Of a stretch of 64,000 nt of DNA, positions 24,787-36,129 are shown piece after piece; position 1 is the stretch's first letter, and each line of letters starts with the position of its first letter. A program made the translations under genes and the position numbers. Location: contig CM063113.1 of assembly GCA_031841125.1 (NCBI GenBank), positions 19,985,312 to 20,049,311 of the forward strand, read 5' to 3'. The notes under the pieces are model-generated. The model made no database searches and was not told where the DNA came from. It saw only the letters and a list, made by a program, of their open reading frames with translations. Origin of the DNA: Acanthococcus lagerstroemiae (lineage: Eukaryota; Arthropoda; Insecta; Hemiptera; Eriococcidae).

Positions 24787-25754
24787 GCAGCAGAGTTAAA
24801 TTCTAGACATGAAAATGCTCTATGACGAATTTCTCTTGTGTGCCAAAGTAAAGACATAAAAATGTCAAAATAAGAATATCAAAAGAAGTAAGGAAAGAAC
24901 TTTATAAATCAAAGGAAGGAACTGATATTGAAGGGGATCGGATAGCATAAAAAATGCAATAAATTTGGCAACGAAGAAAAAATTAGGTACTCAAATAAAA
25001 GACAGGAGATGTTTGGTCTAGCGTATGACAATGTACGCATATGCCTTAGTAGCTCCCAGATTTTTAACAATGTATGGATTTGCACACAGTGTCTAAGGTT
25101 GTGTAGACCACCGTGGAAGAGTTTTAAGCAGTTTTTGTTTTTCGTTACGGTTTTGCTCAAGTATACTCAGTAGTAAAAGCATATATAAATTGCTAAATGA
25201 CCTTAAACCTGGTTATCGATAGTTCTTTGTTTCCTGACATCATTTCCAACGACCGCAAAAATAATAGCTAGCTCCGATCTCTTATTTTCCAGCCGACCCT
25301 CTTCGAGTAGGGAAGCTGCTTATTCACTTTCTTTACACGTGTTATACGACTTCAAATTTGCCGTTCTCAAGTTTTTTGGTCCTCTAGGGCCGGATGAATT
25401 ATGACAATACTGAATTTAGCTAGATAAAATTATTCCTGTCACTGAAGGAGTTAAAATAAAGTACCAAGTACGAGAAACGTGAATCGGAAATCAATTTACA
25501 GTTTTGTAGACCTCCAGTGTCGAATGAATTGAGAAAATCCTAATTAAATACAGCTGAACAAAATTATATTTCTCATCCCATGCCTACTTCCCTACTCGGG
25601 GAAAAGTTGGGAATGTCGGGAGCGAGCTACAAACAAAAATCGAAGAAGCGGTAAAACTGTTCGCCGAGGCGAGATTATAAGCCTCGGTAGCTCGAGGTTT
25701 CTCATTTTGGATAATCTGTGTAATATTCTTCCGCATTTACTACTTCTGAGGACA
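24787..25754. other. Flank of the hAT with dispersed-repeat remnants
   Basis: No gene is seen. 24808-24878 contains the inverse of the 'agagcattttcatgtct' and 'gacattttcaaatcttta' motifs found at 19688-19735 and 41361. 25140-25190 repeats GGTTTTGCTCAAGTATACTCAGTAG. The rest has no recognised feature. Confidence 0.5.
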
Positions 25755-25973
25755 CTCTTTTTCTAATTTGCTCTCATTCCGAGCCCTGGAATCCGCCCTT
25801 TCGATCATTACTTCAGAGACGTCAGGAAGGCTGTTAAGGCTGTCTTAGCCCTCTTCCCTTCGGGCCGAAAAACCGGCCTAGGTCGAAATCTGGCGAGTTG
25901 TTACGTGGGCTCGAACCCGGGACCTCGGGATTCTGAGACCAACTCGCTATCCACTCGGCCAACCAGACCCCAT
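25755..25973 (-). mobile_element. tRNA-derived SINE with 11-bp TSD
   Basis: Read on the minus strand, the element starts at about 25971 with GGGGTCTGG and a tRNA-like head. An A-box-like TGGCCGAGTGG and a perfect B box GGGTTCGAGCC are spaced as in class II (Leu/Ser) tRNAs. The head lacks a pairing 3' acceptor strand, and a non-tRNA body of about 130 bases follows, ending in an A-rich tail (AAATTAGAAAAAGAG). The flanks are TGTCCTCGGAA upstream and TGTCCTCAGAA downstream, an 11-bp target duplication with one mismatch. Such elements are transcribed from the internal promoter and moved by a LINE; which LINE is not known. Confidence 0.88.
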
Positions 25974-25984
25974 TTCCGAGGACA

Positions 25985-26499
25985 ACGAAAAAGTTTAAAT
26001 CTCCATTAAAAAGTCACTAGTCATGACCAAACCACTTGATTCTCAAGTTTTATCATCGCAAAGGTACTGAACTGTGTGAACTGAAAAATCTGAGAATATT
26101 GAAAAATACAAGTGGTAGGGTGAAATGTTAGACTGAAATGGACGTATCTTTTTTTGTACAAGTATTAGAAAATAGGGATTGAAAGTTTTATTTCACCTTC
26201 ATTTCGTTTCCTCGTCAGTCTATTCAATCAAGGTATCAAACTGTAAAATGGAAGATGTCTTACCTCCATTGTAGTTAACTGAAGGGTCTTTTGGTGTATT
26301 GGTATTGAATGTTCCAATCATGAAATAATGGAAACAGTGACCTTTCAGCTTTTAATTAATTTCTACCTGTATTGGTCAACTATCAACGACCAAGTATCGA
26401 GCGATCAACTCAATTTTCTAACGATATTCCGCTTCAAACTGGAACACATCAATCTCAACTGTCAACTTTTAACGAGGCCAAAACCCTATTATTTACTGG
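25985..26499. other. No gene seen
   Basis: AT-rich sequence without recognised motifs. The frame from 26328 onward merges into the CpG-rich stretch and is not supported. Confidence 0.4.
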
Positions 26500-27540
26500 T
26501 TACGGTGATCCCCCCCTTATTCTGCGTGTGTTTTAAGGTTGTCCGGTTCAGCGTGCGACGTCCTTCGCAACCCCCTTGCCCTACGCGTCCTATCGACAAA
26601 AATCTGTCCACAATTTTTCTTATACTCTTTTTCGCCCGAACTCCGTACTCATCGGTCGATTTGTATTCTGCGTATTTTGCCGTTCGAGAAGTCGATAATT
26701 TTTCGTTAAACTCGCCATACCACCCGCCTCCGCCTCCCCCCTTCTCCTCCTTAGATACGAATCTTCGACGCCGCAAATAATTGAAAATCAGCGCGAAATT
26801 ATGTCGAAGAAACGACGTCGAGGATGGAGTGGGACAGCAAAGCCGGCCGGGGCCTTACAATTCATCAATGAAGATTAATAGTAGCGACCGTGCTGAGGTT
26901 CCGGCGCGCGGTGGATTTGCTACCGCGGGCGTTTCCTGCGTTTTCCGCCCTGAAATGAAGATCAAAAGATTTGTTGCGCGAATACCGAACGAGAACAAAT
27001 GTGCCCGTGGTGAGGACGCGAATGGGCCGCGTGACCGGCCGGCCGGCATGCTGTCTGTCGCGCGCCCTCGTTTCGCTGTGTGCGGCGCGACGGTGCGGGC
27101 GATCTGTGCACGAGGACAAGAACTCGTGGAAACTGGAAAGTTGCCGCGCACCGCACCGCACGATCGTGCGTTGAGCATGGCCGCGCGGCACCTCATTTAT
27201 CACCGCACGGGGGGCCTCTGCGTTGCGATTGCCGCTGACAGACGGGAAAGGGACGACGGGGCGCGTGAAACCAGGCTCCGGGGTCGGGAACAAACGACCG
27301 AAGGTTTCGCCGAAAAATATAGGCCACATAGGCGTCCTTTTTTTTCTCTCCTTTATTCTTTTTCTTCCGGTTGGCGCGTGCGGCAGAGGACACAGAATGA
27401 ATAACGTGATCTGAATCTTTCGGGCGGAAATCGCGCTCGTATACAGCGTCGTTTCCAGTTTGTACCGCTGTACCGCAGTCCCATTTGCTGGCACCGAACG
27501 GGGACGCTATGTAGGACGTTTCCAGCCGCCGCTCTGTCAT
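26500..27540. other. CpG-rich stretch, possible promoter or 5' exon
   Basis: This kilobase is visibly richer in G, C and CpG than its surroundings, with many CGCG, GCGC and CGTC motifs. Long open frames occur on both strands at once (plus 26781-27404, minus 27494-26865). That is expected when GC content suppresses stop codons and is not evidence of a gene. No protein family motif, splice structure or core promoter could be established. Confidence 0.45.
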
Positions 27541-27640
27541 CGTATTTTAACTTCGTAGTGTGTCTAGCTGTCTACCGGTCACCTAAAGTTGATGAGCGAG
27601 GCTTAATTAGGTCTCTTATGAAGTCAAACTGATCGACAAA

Positions 27641-27925
27641 ATGCAGAGTATTTCCAGTGGACTTGGTGGCATACCGATCTCGACTTGGTCAACCTGCATG
27701 ATTTGTTGTCTGTTTGACTGGTGGTCTGGTTGTATTTGTCTATCCGCCTGCCTGCTTGCCTGTTTGACTTGGTTGTATACAGACCTGACGAGACGGGGGC
27801 AGCTGGGGTCCTATACCCCAGGCCTAGTTTTTTTGCCTACCCGATTGCCTGGCCTGTTTATTGGACTTGATTGTATACAGGCCTGACGAGACGGGGGCAG
27901 CTGGAGTCTTTTACCCCGGTCTTGG
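27641..27925. repeat. Two-copy tandem repeat, 98-bp period
   Basis: A unit starting TTGTATACAG[AG]CCTGACGAGACGGGGGCAGCTGG occurs at 27773 and again at 27871. Each is followed by a stretch ending in CCCCRG. The preceding 27690-27770 is a decayed run of 'gcctgcttgcctgtttgac' units. No coding content. Confidence 0.75.
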
Positions 27926-28345
27926 TCCTCCCAAAAGGACTCGAACATAGTTGTAACAAATCGAAAAGAAATTCTGTATCTGAAGGTGCCGGTTCCGTGT
28001 CGAAGTGATTCGGGATATGATAATATGAATCCGAATAGATAGGATCCAAACTCCTGGCTTCGGACTCTTCTGTGAAAAATGGTTCTGGAATCCGCTTTCA
28101 AAAATTCAACTTTTTTTCAAAACTAGTCATGAACTATACGCTCTATTGCAGGGGAGTTTTTGTATGGAAATTAGAAAACAGATGTCGAAAAGAATCAACC
28201 ATTTAATAATTCACTAACCTTTCTATCAGTCACCACTCAGTGTCGTCGTTAGCATTTGCAATGTGGGTTTTTTTCTTTTTTTGCTTAATAGGGTTACCAC
28301 AAGTTTTTTTTTTTTTAGAATTCGATAGGGAATTTTATAAGAAAC

Positions 28346-29360
28346 ACTAGCCTCTGAGGGGCGCTTACAGCACGCGCCGTCCGTCTCGCCTTCTTTGATG
28401 AAGCATTCACTCGCTTCGCTCGCAAGTACTTTCCCTCCTTGCGCCAACTCGAAACCAAGTATCTGCAATATTATGGTGGTAACTGTTATTAGTAAATATG
28501 TAGCGTAATTGAGAATATTTTAATTGGTATACAAAATTTGACGTATAAGTTGGGCACTGTTCATCTTTGCAAGAAGAACTTGACAATGATACTGTGAAGT
28601 CCAAAGTGTATCTCAAAGAATGGGAAAGTAGGTATTAATTTGGAAAAAGAAAAGAACTGCAATGGGTTTTTTGAAAACTCGGCATAAAATTAATTTTAGT
28701 ATATTCCAACAACTTAATTTTACTTTTATCCTGAATTACTTGTAGACTTTGAAAATGGTTTGGCTCATGCTTGGCTTAACTTGCCCCACTGAAGCTCAAC
28801 AAATCTCAGTAATTTGCTCACCTTCCAGGCTTTCTGATGACTACTAATCTTTGTGGAAAATCTTACTATTTTCTAAGTATATAACTTGGTTAACAATGTC
28901 CACTTTCTTCGGGATTTAAATCTGAACTTCATCTTGCTTGCTCCACTCCAACGTACCCTCTCCCCTCCGCTTAAGTTCTTCCATTTTTTTAAAATCACAA
29001 AATAGTTTCAGATTGATTAAAAGAGTTTAAACTGCACCCCCGGGTTTTAAAGTTGGTGATTTTTGGTTATGAAGTACAGTATAAATAGAAAAGTAATTAA
29101 AAGTTCAAAATAGAAAAGTAATTACATGTTGAAAAATCAGCGGATTCTCTTTGAACTTGATGAAATTATTTTCCCAGGTCAGGAGACTATGTGTATAAAA
29201 TTTTGGGTCTATATGATTAACAGTTGTTGCAATCACAGCGGTTTTAAAGTTAAAAAACATATCAACCAGGGCAGGGATGGGGTTAAATGGATTATATTCA
29301 GTACCGTTAAATAGTGAATGGTTAGCCAAACTTTTACTTTTACAACAGTACCACATGGGA
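28346..29360 (+). repeat. 1-kb leader repeat, copy A (inverted twin at 54445-55403)
   Basis: It matches the reverse complement of 54445-55403 from ACTAGCCTCTGAGG to ACAGTACCACATGGGA with scattered substitutions. A 60-70-base insertion near 28485-28551 is found only in this copy. The last 43 bases hold an ATG and 14 codons (MVSQTFTFTTVPHG) identical to the start of the AAA-ATPase-like gene except for one residue. The early part has frames on both strands conserved in both copies; I cannot say which, if any, is coding. Confidence 0.88.
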
Positions 29361-29386
29361 GTCAGACTCAGAAGGCTCAAATGTAA
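29318..29386 (+). pseudogene. Orphan N-terminus of the AAA-ATPase-like family
   Basis: The ATG at 29318 begins the same 14 codons as the gene starting at 54487. Homology stops at 29360 and the frame ends at a TAA at 29384-29386 after 22 codons. An alternative frame through the junction (29277-29585) stays open but is not recognisable. It is either a truncated gene copy or a leader joined to unrelated sequence. Confidence 0.6.
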
Positions 29387-30903
29387 AAATCTGACTCAGA
29401 AATTGATAAAATTCTCTTCAAAAATTTCTGAACCATGTGAGGTAAATTTTACTCATGTAGGTTGCTCATTGCTACCAACACAACAATATCATTGCAAAAC
29501 AAGTGTGTTAAATTGGTGGCTCAAAAGTTGTACACGTTTTTGCGATTCTAATATTGAACAAAATTCTTTTTTGTATCAAGTATAGTTCCATTGCCATCCC
29601 ATGGAGCTCAGTATTTTGACCAAAAGCATAAAACGTAATGAAATGAGAAATCAGCAAATTTCCAAGTAATCTTGTTGAACTTCTTGAGGTACAAAATTTA
29701 CATACTATTGATAACCGCCTGCATTTACTTTGAACTGCTCGTCACTCAAGGAAAGAAAGACAAGATATTGTACCCAGCACTTAAAAATACTGCACCAATT
29801 TATTAAAACTACGAGTATTAAAAAATAAATAAAAAATAAAAAAAACTGAAAGAATTTTATAGGATTGATGATTTATTATGCACTGAAACTAATATCAATA
29901 ATGTAGTATAGGGACGTCAACATTTGTAGAAAATAGAATGTAAAACGTGTAAAACATTATCTATTTATGGATGTACCTCTCATCAAAACCTTCACCATTA
30001 CAGAATTTAAACATAAAGAGGGCTCATGTGCGATATGCCACTGCTTCATAACAACTTTCAACAGATCTCTCTCCCTCTCTCTTCCTTTTATAACTTTCCC
30101 TGTCGCATTACAATAGGCATGAATTACTCAGAATTACTGCTTCTGATTTCTCCTAGGTAGCAGTGAAGCATAGTTTAGCTTTGAAAATACATTATTCAAT
30201 TCTAACTGGTGAAAAATATATTAAAAAATCCAAATAAAGTGAAAATGTAATCAAATTTGGAACGCAATGTGAATGGATTTTACAGAATTGATAACATTAA
30301 TAATGCCAAAAAGAAAGTGTGTAATTATAACTCACAAATCAATGAAATTATTATAACAATAACAACAAAATACTCTGGATAAATGAAACAAAATACTTAG
30401 TGAAAAGAAACATACGTAAATCCTGGGCACGGCCCTACATTTCACTTAGCAACTCTCCTGCCAACTGAAGAAGCAGTTCGGCAGCATGCCTTCCGAGTAT
30501 ATCAGCAAGTACAAGAGTGGCTTGGCGTTCAGAAGGTACCTGAGAAATAGGGCTGGATGTTGAAAGACAGCCAGTACACTCCAGTCACCACGACACAAGA
30601 AGCAGCTCCTTACCAGTTGTTGAATTTGGTTTCATGTGCGTGTTCCAAAGGTTGTATGCGGCTTTTCTGGCAGCACGCATTTTTCCTTCCTACTTTTCAC
30701 TGGCATGTAGCTCTCAACTTCTGAAGACATTCACCTCTCGCTATTAACAACCTGTTGCTTTGCTTCCTCCTGTCATTCAAGGTTTTTCTTACTATTCGTA
30801 GTTAACCAGCTTATTTTATAGGATTGGTTTGCTCAAGCTCATGCACGAATTATAGAGGCAATTCTTGTCTGAATGCGGCGCGTCAGGAAGAGGAAGAAGA
30901 GGA
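29387..30903. other. No confident gene; one exon-like patch
   Basis: Mostly AT-rich. On the minus strand a consensus-like acceptor (TATTTCTCAG) near 30541 precedes an open stretch of about 35 codons ending in a TAG at about 30430-30434. A GTAAGG donor lies about 140 bases upstream, after a 26-codon frame. The phases do not fit, so I do not join them. Confidence 0.3.
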
Positions 30904-31172
30904 CAGAGACGAATTGGACTTTCAGTATGGGGAGAGGGGAGAAGGAAAATGTGCCGACAAATATTTTTTAAGCTAAAAATTCATCGGCATATTTTTTAAA
31001 AGTTTGAAATTTTGCCGATTTTTCAATCAACATTTTTTAATTGAGAAAAAAATTTAACAAACAAACAAACAAATGTTCTTAGATAATGAAAAATTCGAAT
31101 GAACAGTTTCAAAATTTGCCAACTGCCAAATTATTAGGGATGTTTAACCCCCTCCCCATAGTTTCGTCCCTG
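30904..31172. mobile_element. MITE family B, copy 2
   Basis: The left end CAGAGACGAATTGGAC and the inverted right end CAGGGACGAAACTATG enclose 269 bp that align with 16080-16307. Shared features are a 'tttaattgagaaaaa'-like A-rich centre, 'gaaaaattcgaatgaac' and 'ttgccaactgccaaattat'. A (CAAA)n patch lies at about 31047-31069. The edges next to the TIRs show no matching octamers. Confidence 0.65.
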
Positions 31173-31895
31173 CAAATGCAGATTGGAACCTTATCGCCCA
31201 AGCGCTCACATTTGCGCACGTGAGCATAAGTCTGGGAGGGTAAGGTGGAAGGTTGTTAAATACTTGAGAGGAACACACAACTTCTTTTACACATTAAGAT
31301 GGTCGTTATTTATTCTTGGTGATATTTTTTTCTAAATATCCTCTGATTCGTCCCCTAAATTGATTCCAATAAAATTAAAATGGGGGAAAATGTACGGAGT
31401 TTCAGGTCGATCGGATTAGGGGAGTTCGTGCCACAAGCTCCCTTTCGTTCTTATGAGAAAAACAAATGGAGTTTTGATTAGTTCCATTCTAAATTTCCCT
31501 TCAGGGTCATTCTTCAAAAAATGTTGATATTTCAGGTATGTTTCTTCATGGAGGAAAGTAGAGGATATTTGAACTTTTTTTGATGGGAGTCGTTAAGAGG
31601 CCTTCTGTATAACGTATTGGTAATATTGAACCGACAGTGAGGGAATTCTAATATTTCAGAATTTCATACTATGCCTAAAAAAGATTGTCTCAAGCAAAAT
31701 TTAACGACAATCTAAGTTGGTTTTGAAACATTTTTTCCTCAAGTTTCATAACGGCATGAATACGGACAAACAGTATACCTGTAAGTTAGAGGAAGTTGTG
31801 AATTTCAAGAATTTCTTCTTTCTGGGAGGGATATTTCTCGCTTATTATTAGGCCTAGGATAGTGTGTACGAGTATAGTGCATTGGATAGCAAATT
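31173..31895. other. No gene seen
   Basis: AT-rich sequence. No motif, repeat edge or long open frame was recognised. Confidence 0.4.
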
Positions 31896-32564
31896 CAGGG
31901 TGTCTAACAGGTCAAGTAAGTCAAGTAAGTCAAATAAAGTCAAGTATTTGGAAAGAGGTGAATTAAGTCAAATAAAGTCAACTTTTTTTTGGGTCCTGGT
32001 CATGTAAAAATAGAAAAATCAAAAATTGCTGCTGAAACTTAGTTATAAGTTTAAATGTTTGAATATTGATTCTAAACATATTAATGTGTTCTTCACAATT
32101 TTCATTCAAATGTTATATTCTAAGTGAAGTATTATTTGTTTTCTATAATATTAATTTTCATCACAAAACACTTGACGGTTGTTTCAAGTTGTGGTTACTA
32201 CTAAATCTATAAGAAAAAGTTGAAAATGGAACCAAAAAAGTATCCAGAGTCATATTGAAATGTGTATGTTGATAAACGATGTTTGAAAATGAGGTATTCG
32301 TAAAAGAAAATATTAGTTCTTTATTTATACTACTCCAAGTTGCTGCGTATACTACTGTACAAATGTGTCTGATATGCTGGTACTGAAGAAGGCGTTACCG
32401 TCTGTGTTTTTGGTCCCTAAGTCAATAATCACTAGGGGAAAAGAGGTCAAGTAAAGTCAAGTATTTTCAAATTTCAGATTTCTTAGACACCCTGATAATC
32501 ACTAGGGGAAAAGAGGTCAAGTAAAGTCAAGTATTTTCAATTTTCAGATTTCTTAGACACCCTG
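31896..32564. mobile_element. TIR element with duplicated right end
   Basis: The left end is CAGGGTGTCTAACAGG. The inverted form CAGGGTGTCTAAGAAA occurs twice at the right, because a 70-bp unit is tandemly repeated (32425-32494 and 32495-32564, nearly identical). The outermost ends are flanked by AAATT on both sides (31891-31895 and 32565-32569). Subterminal 'gtcaagtaaagtcaagta' blocks are shared by both ends. No transposase is present. Confidence 0.75.
32425..32564. repeat. 70-bp tandem duplication of a transposon terminus
   Basis: Both units begin ATAATCACTAGGGGAAAAG and end TTCTTAGACACCCTG, so each has a complete TIR end. They differ at about one base. Confidence 0.92.
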
Positions 32565-34540
32565 AAATTTCACGGGGAACAACTTTCATTTGAAACTTTT
32601 TTTTCAAAACGGTATACCTGTCGAGATATCTCGAAAAAAACAATTTAGGGGGACTCAAATCCACCATAAAAAATTTAGCCATGAGAGTGGGGGGGGGCGG
32701 AATTTTTAATAATATATCATTCTTGAAAGCATTCCCAACATATTTCAACAAAGTTCCACTTGGTATGCAAAAATGTTTATAAATTTGCAGTATCTAATCG
32801 CCTATTCGTTTGCATCCACAAGTCGCGAATGGAACGAATGAGAGTTCTGGTTTTCCCTCGAATAGCGATCTGGATTCTGGAATCGACTTGTGCGGTGGAG
32901 GACGGGGCAGTACATGCTCGGCTACCTGTTCGAGTCGCGCACACCCGCTGCAAGATCGCCCGCCGAACTCTGATCGCAATTTGGATCCGGCCAGGTGCCG
33001 TACGTGAATCGCATGTGTTTGCTGCCGCGTAAAACGAAAGTTGAAAGCTGGGCGTGCGAGAGTGGAAAACAAATAACAGCCCGCAGGATATATCGGTAAT
33101 TTCCGTTACGGGTCGTTTAATTTGGAACTCAGGTTTGGTCGGACGCCGATAAGAGACGTTTTCATTTCGTTTTTATTATTGCGCCGAACGTGTGTGCGGT
33201 CCGTTTTGACAGGCGGCGGCTGCGACGCGAAGAGCTTACAATGATAGATCGAGCTTTCTGCGCGAAATAGAGACGACGAAGAGTGCGTGAGACAAGGTGG
33301 TGAGGGAGTGTCGGAGACTCGGAGAAATATCCCATCCGACGAGGAGGGAAAAGGAAAATTTAATTTGCTTTCGCGTAAAAGGTGGAACGGAAACGGAACG
33401 AGAATATTATATGTGCGAGTGTTGGAGTATGCGGCGCGATCGAGCGCGCACACCGGCTTTTTTGTCGCTCCGTTTCGCCGGAACGCGTGAAGAAGGGTTC
33501 ATTGGCCGGAATGTCGCGTCGGGTCACGCCAGACCGAGAAGAAATGCAATAACTGTATTTCTCTCCTAAAACACCAGAGCAATTTCTAATTGATATTTTC
33601 TTGGGCTAGCCGACGTATAACGATTTTCATCGAGAACACTACACTGTGTTCGTACAGTCGTGTAAAAGGCACCGCGTCTGGAGCTTTCGCAGCGCCAGCG
33701 TATTCCGCAGTTCTCGAGCCAGTTAATCTTCGCACGCATTCGTGGATATATGCGAGTGTACGCGCGAAGCGCGGTCCTCCCCTCGCCGGTGTGTTCTCGT
33801 TGAGTCACCGTCTCAGCGAAAGTTCATCCGTTATCAATTTCGAACTATAAAAACGATGTTCGAAAGTTTTCGTGCAATCGGAAAATTACCGAAGTTATGG
33901 TGTGGAAAGAAGTTTACTCTCCAGGCACTGCGTGTGCAGTCGTGAACACTGAAAAGTTTGCTGTCTGCTGGTGTATCGTTCGCTCTTGCCGTGTCTCGAT
34001 CTTCGGTACCCCGCCCCCCTCGCTTTGTTGTCTCGTCCCCTGTACGCGCGCCTTTTTTCGCGTTCTTTTCCGCACACACGAGCACAGTCCGCGCCCGTCT
34101 ACGATGTTCTATCTCGCCCGTCTGTGCGGGCCACTTTTTCGCGAAACATCGAATCCCATGTATGCAGATCGGACGGGCATATACTCAAAATGTAGTGCCG
34201 CTGCAGCTCCGGTAGTTCGCGGAAAAACAAATTCGAGCTAGCGTGATTTTTTTTTTAATTTATTACTTTGGAAGCAGCTATCCGCGGTACGCGTGACGTT
34301 CCCCGAGCTCGTATCGTATCGCAATTCGTAAATGCTTAAAACGATTTATAAGTTCGTGATGTATCGCACTCGCTGAAATCCTCTAGGGGCGAGGAGAGAA
34401 CTTGCCCCGTCGAATTTCTAGAAGGACGGGACTTTTCCCACTTGGAAATGCGGAAGGAAAAACATTCGTAGCGTGTTTGAAGTCCTACTTTGAACAGCGA
34501 TGGTCGTATTCGGCTGAGATGATTGTAGGCTGTGTGTCTT
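32565..34540. other. CpG-rich stretch, possible host promoter or 5' exon
   Basis: About 32870-34340 is rich in CpG, with many overlapping short frames on both strands and none carrying a family motif. The composition resembles that of 26500-27540. No splice-consistent gene model could be built by eye. Confidence 0.4.
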
Positions 34541-36129
34541 CAGGGTGTCCATTCTCTGGAAAACCTGGAAAAATCAGGGAATTTTGTCCGTCTGGAATAG
34601 TCAGGGAATTTTGGAATTTTCAGCAGTTTTCACCTAAAAGTCAGGGCATTTTGTAAAAAAAATCGACTGCGAAATTCTGTAGTATTTCAAACAGATTTTA
34701 CCCTATTTTTTATTAACAAATTTTTCCTCGCTTCGCTCAGGCAATTTTCTTATCTTTTTTCTTTCACAGGAAAAGGACGTGGGTAATACAATGCCCCTCT
34801 CCTATGTATTAGTAGAGAGCGTGTTGGTGTGATGAAATCGTTTTCATGGTGATCGTTTTGCATCTACATCTTTCTATTAAGGCGGCTATACCTATACAAT
34901 TAACGGTATTTCGTGACTTTTCATGAACCATTTCACGAAAAATATGACGAAATGCGAACCAATTCCTTTACATTTCTCCCAATATCAGCTGGTTCGTGTT
35001 TTCATCTCATCCTGTTCGCGAGAATCTGAAAATCGACGCGAAAAGACCCGAAAATGAAAAAATATTCTGTCCAGCTCCTCTCCCTAGTGTAAAACATTTT
35101 TGAGAAAGTCGTAATGAAACAAAAACTTGAAATCCAATGAATTCACCTTCTGGAACAGGGTTTTTCTTCGGCTCTTCTCTCCTTCGCAACCGAGATTTTG
35201 AGGAAAGAATAACTAATCTAAAAATTTGAAGAAAATCTAAAGACCACATAATAATTATTATCGCGTTACGGAAGAGCCCACAGTGCAGTGCTTTCAAATG
35301 TATGACTTTATATTATCTGTCGATACCATGGGTGTAGCCAGCGAGGGGGCAACTCCCCCCTCCGGATTATGAAAAAAATTATGTTCCAGTGCTCACAAGA
35401 TTATTTTCGAATATTTAAAGCCAACTGAATAAAATTCGCAGAATATAGGATGTCGAAAATGTGTGGACTAACCCCACACTGATAGCAAAGAAGCGACTTG
35501 CATCTGCGGGAACGCGTTCAAATATGGACGCTGTTAAACGTAAGAGAACCAATCAACATTTGTAAATAAAATGAGTTCTTAGTATCGCTGGAAAAAGCGT
35601 AAAATGTAGAATTTTTCAAAATTGGGCCCCCGATTCAAAAATGTGTACCCACGTTGAAAAAAGCTTATCAGTAAACGCTGTGTCATATAGTTTCTACATG
35701 GCTCTTGAACTTCGAATCACGTGTTCTCAAGTCCATATATATCTTCCCGACGAGTTGAATCTTGAGTGAGATTGTGGTGAGCAGCGGAGCGCAGTAGAGT
35801 AAGTCTAGTCATTGGCGGCGAGGTAAACATTCTCAGTCTCAGTGTCTTGGCAGCTTCAGTTGACTTACCCCATCTGCTGGCAAATATTTTGCGCACTTCG
35901 GACACTTGTTGGCCATGTTTAATTATTAGCACTTGTAAAAGCGGCCTTATCAACTAATACACGATATTACATGTGGAGAGTTAAACGAAACGCAAAGAAG
36001 CACGTCTTACTCGATCACCACTATCTGCAACAATTTTTGTATCTGAAGGGTCTGGAAAACTGGAAAAATTGGCCTGGAAAACCTGGAAAAGTCAGGGAAA
36101 ATCTTTTCCGAACAAGAATGGACACCCTG
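34541..36129. mobile_element. 1.6-kb TIR element, CAGGGTGTCC class
   Basis: The ends are CAGGGTGTCCATTCT and its exact inverse AGAATGGACACCCTG. Subterminal 'cctggaaaa', 'gtcagggaa' and 'tctggaaaac' motifs occur at both ends. The interior is AT-rich and includes at about 35325-35375 a patch (GGTGTAGCCAGCGAGGGGGCA) that may be the edge of another element. No transposase frame is recognisable and no target duplication is visible. Confidence 0.7.

Noticed and set aside
25890..25971. A functional tRNA-Leu/Ser gene
   Set aside because: A and B boxes are present, but the 5' GGGGTCT has no pairing acceptor strand at the expected 3' position. A SINE body, A-rich tail and target duplication follow.
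26781..27494. Two overlapping frames of over 200 codons on opposite strands
   Set aside because: They lie in CpG-rich DNA where stops are rare, overlap each other antisense, are Arg/Ala/Pro-rich and show no family motif.
30430..30800. Two-exon gene on the minus strand
   Set aside because: Donor and acceptor look acceptable, but the reading phases do not join, so the model gives an immediate stop.
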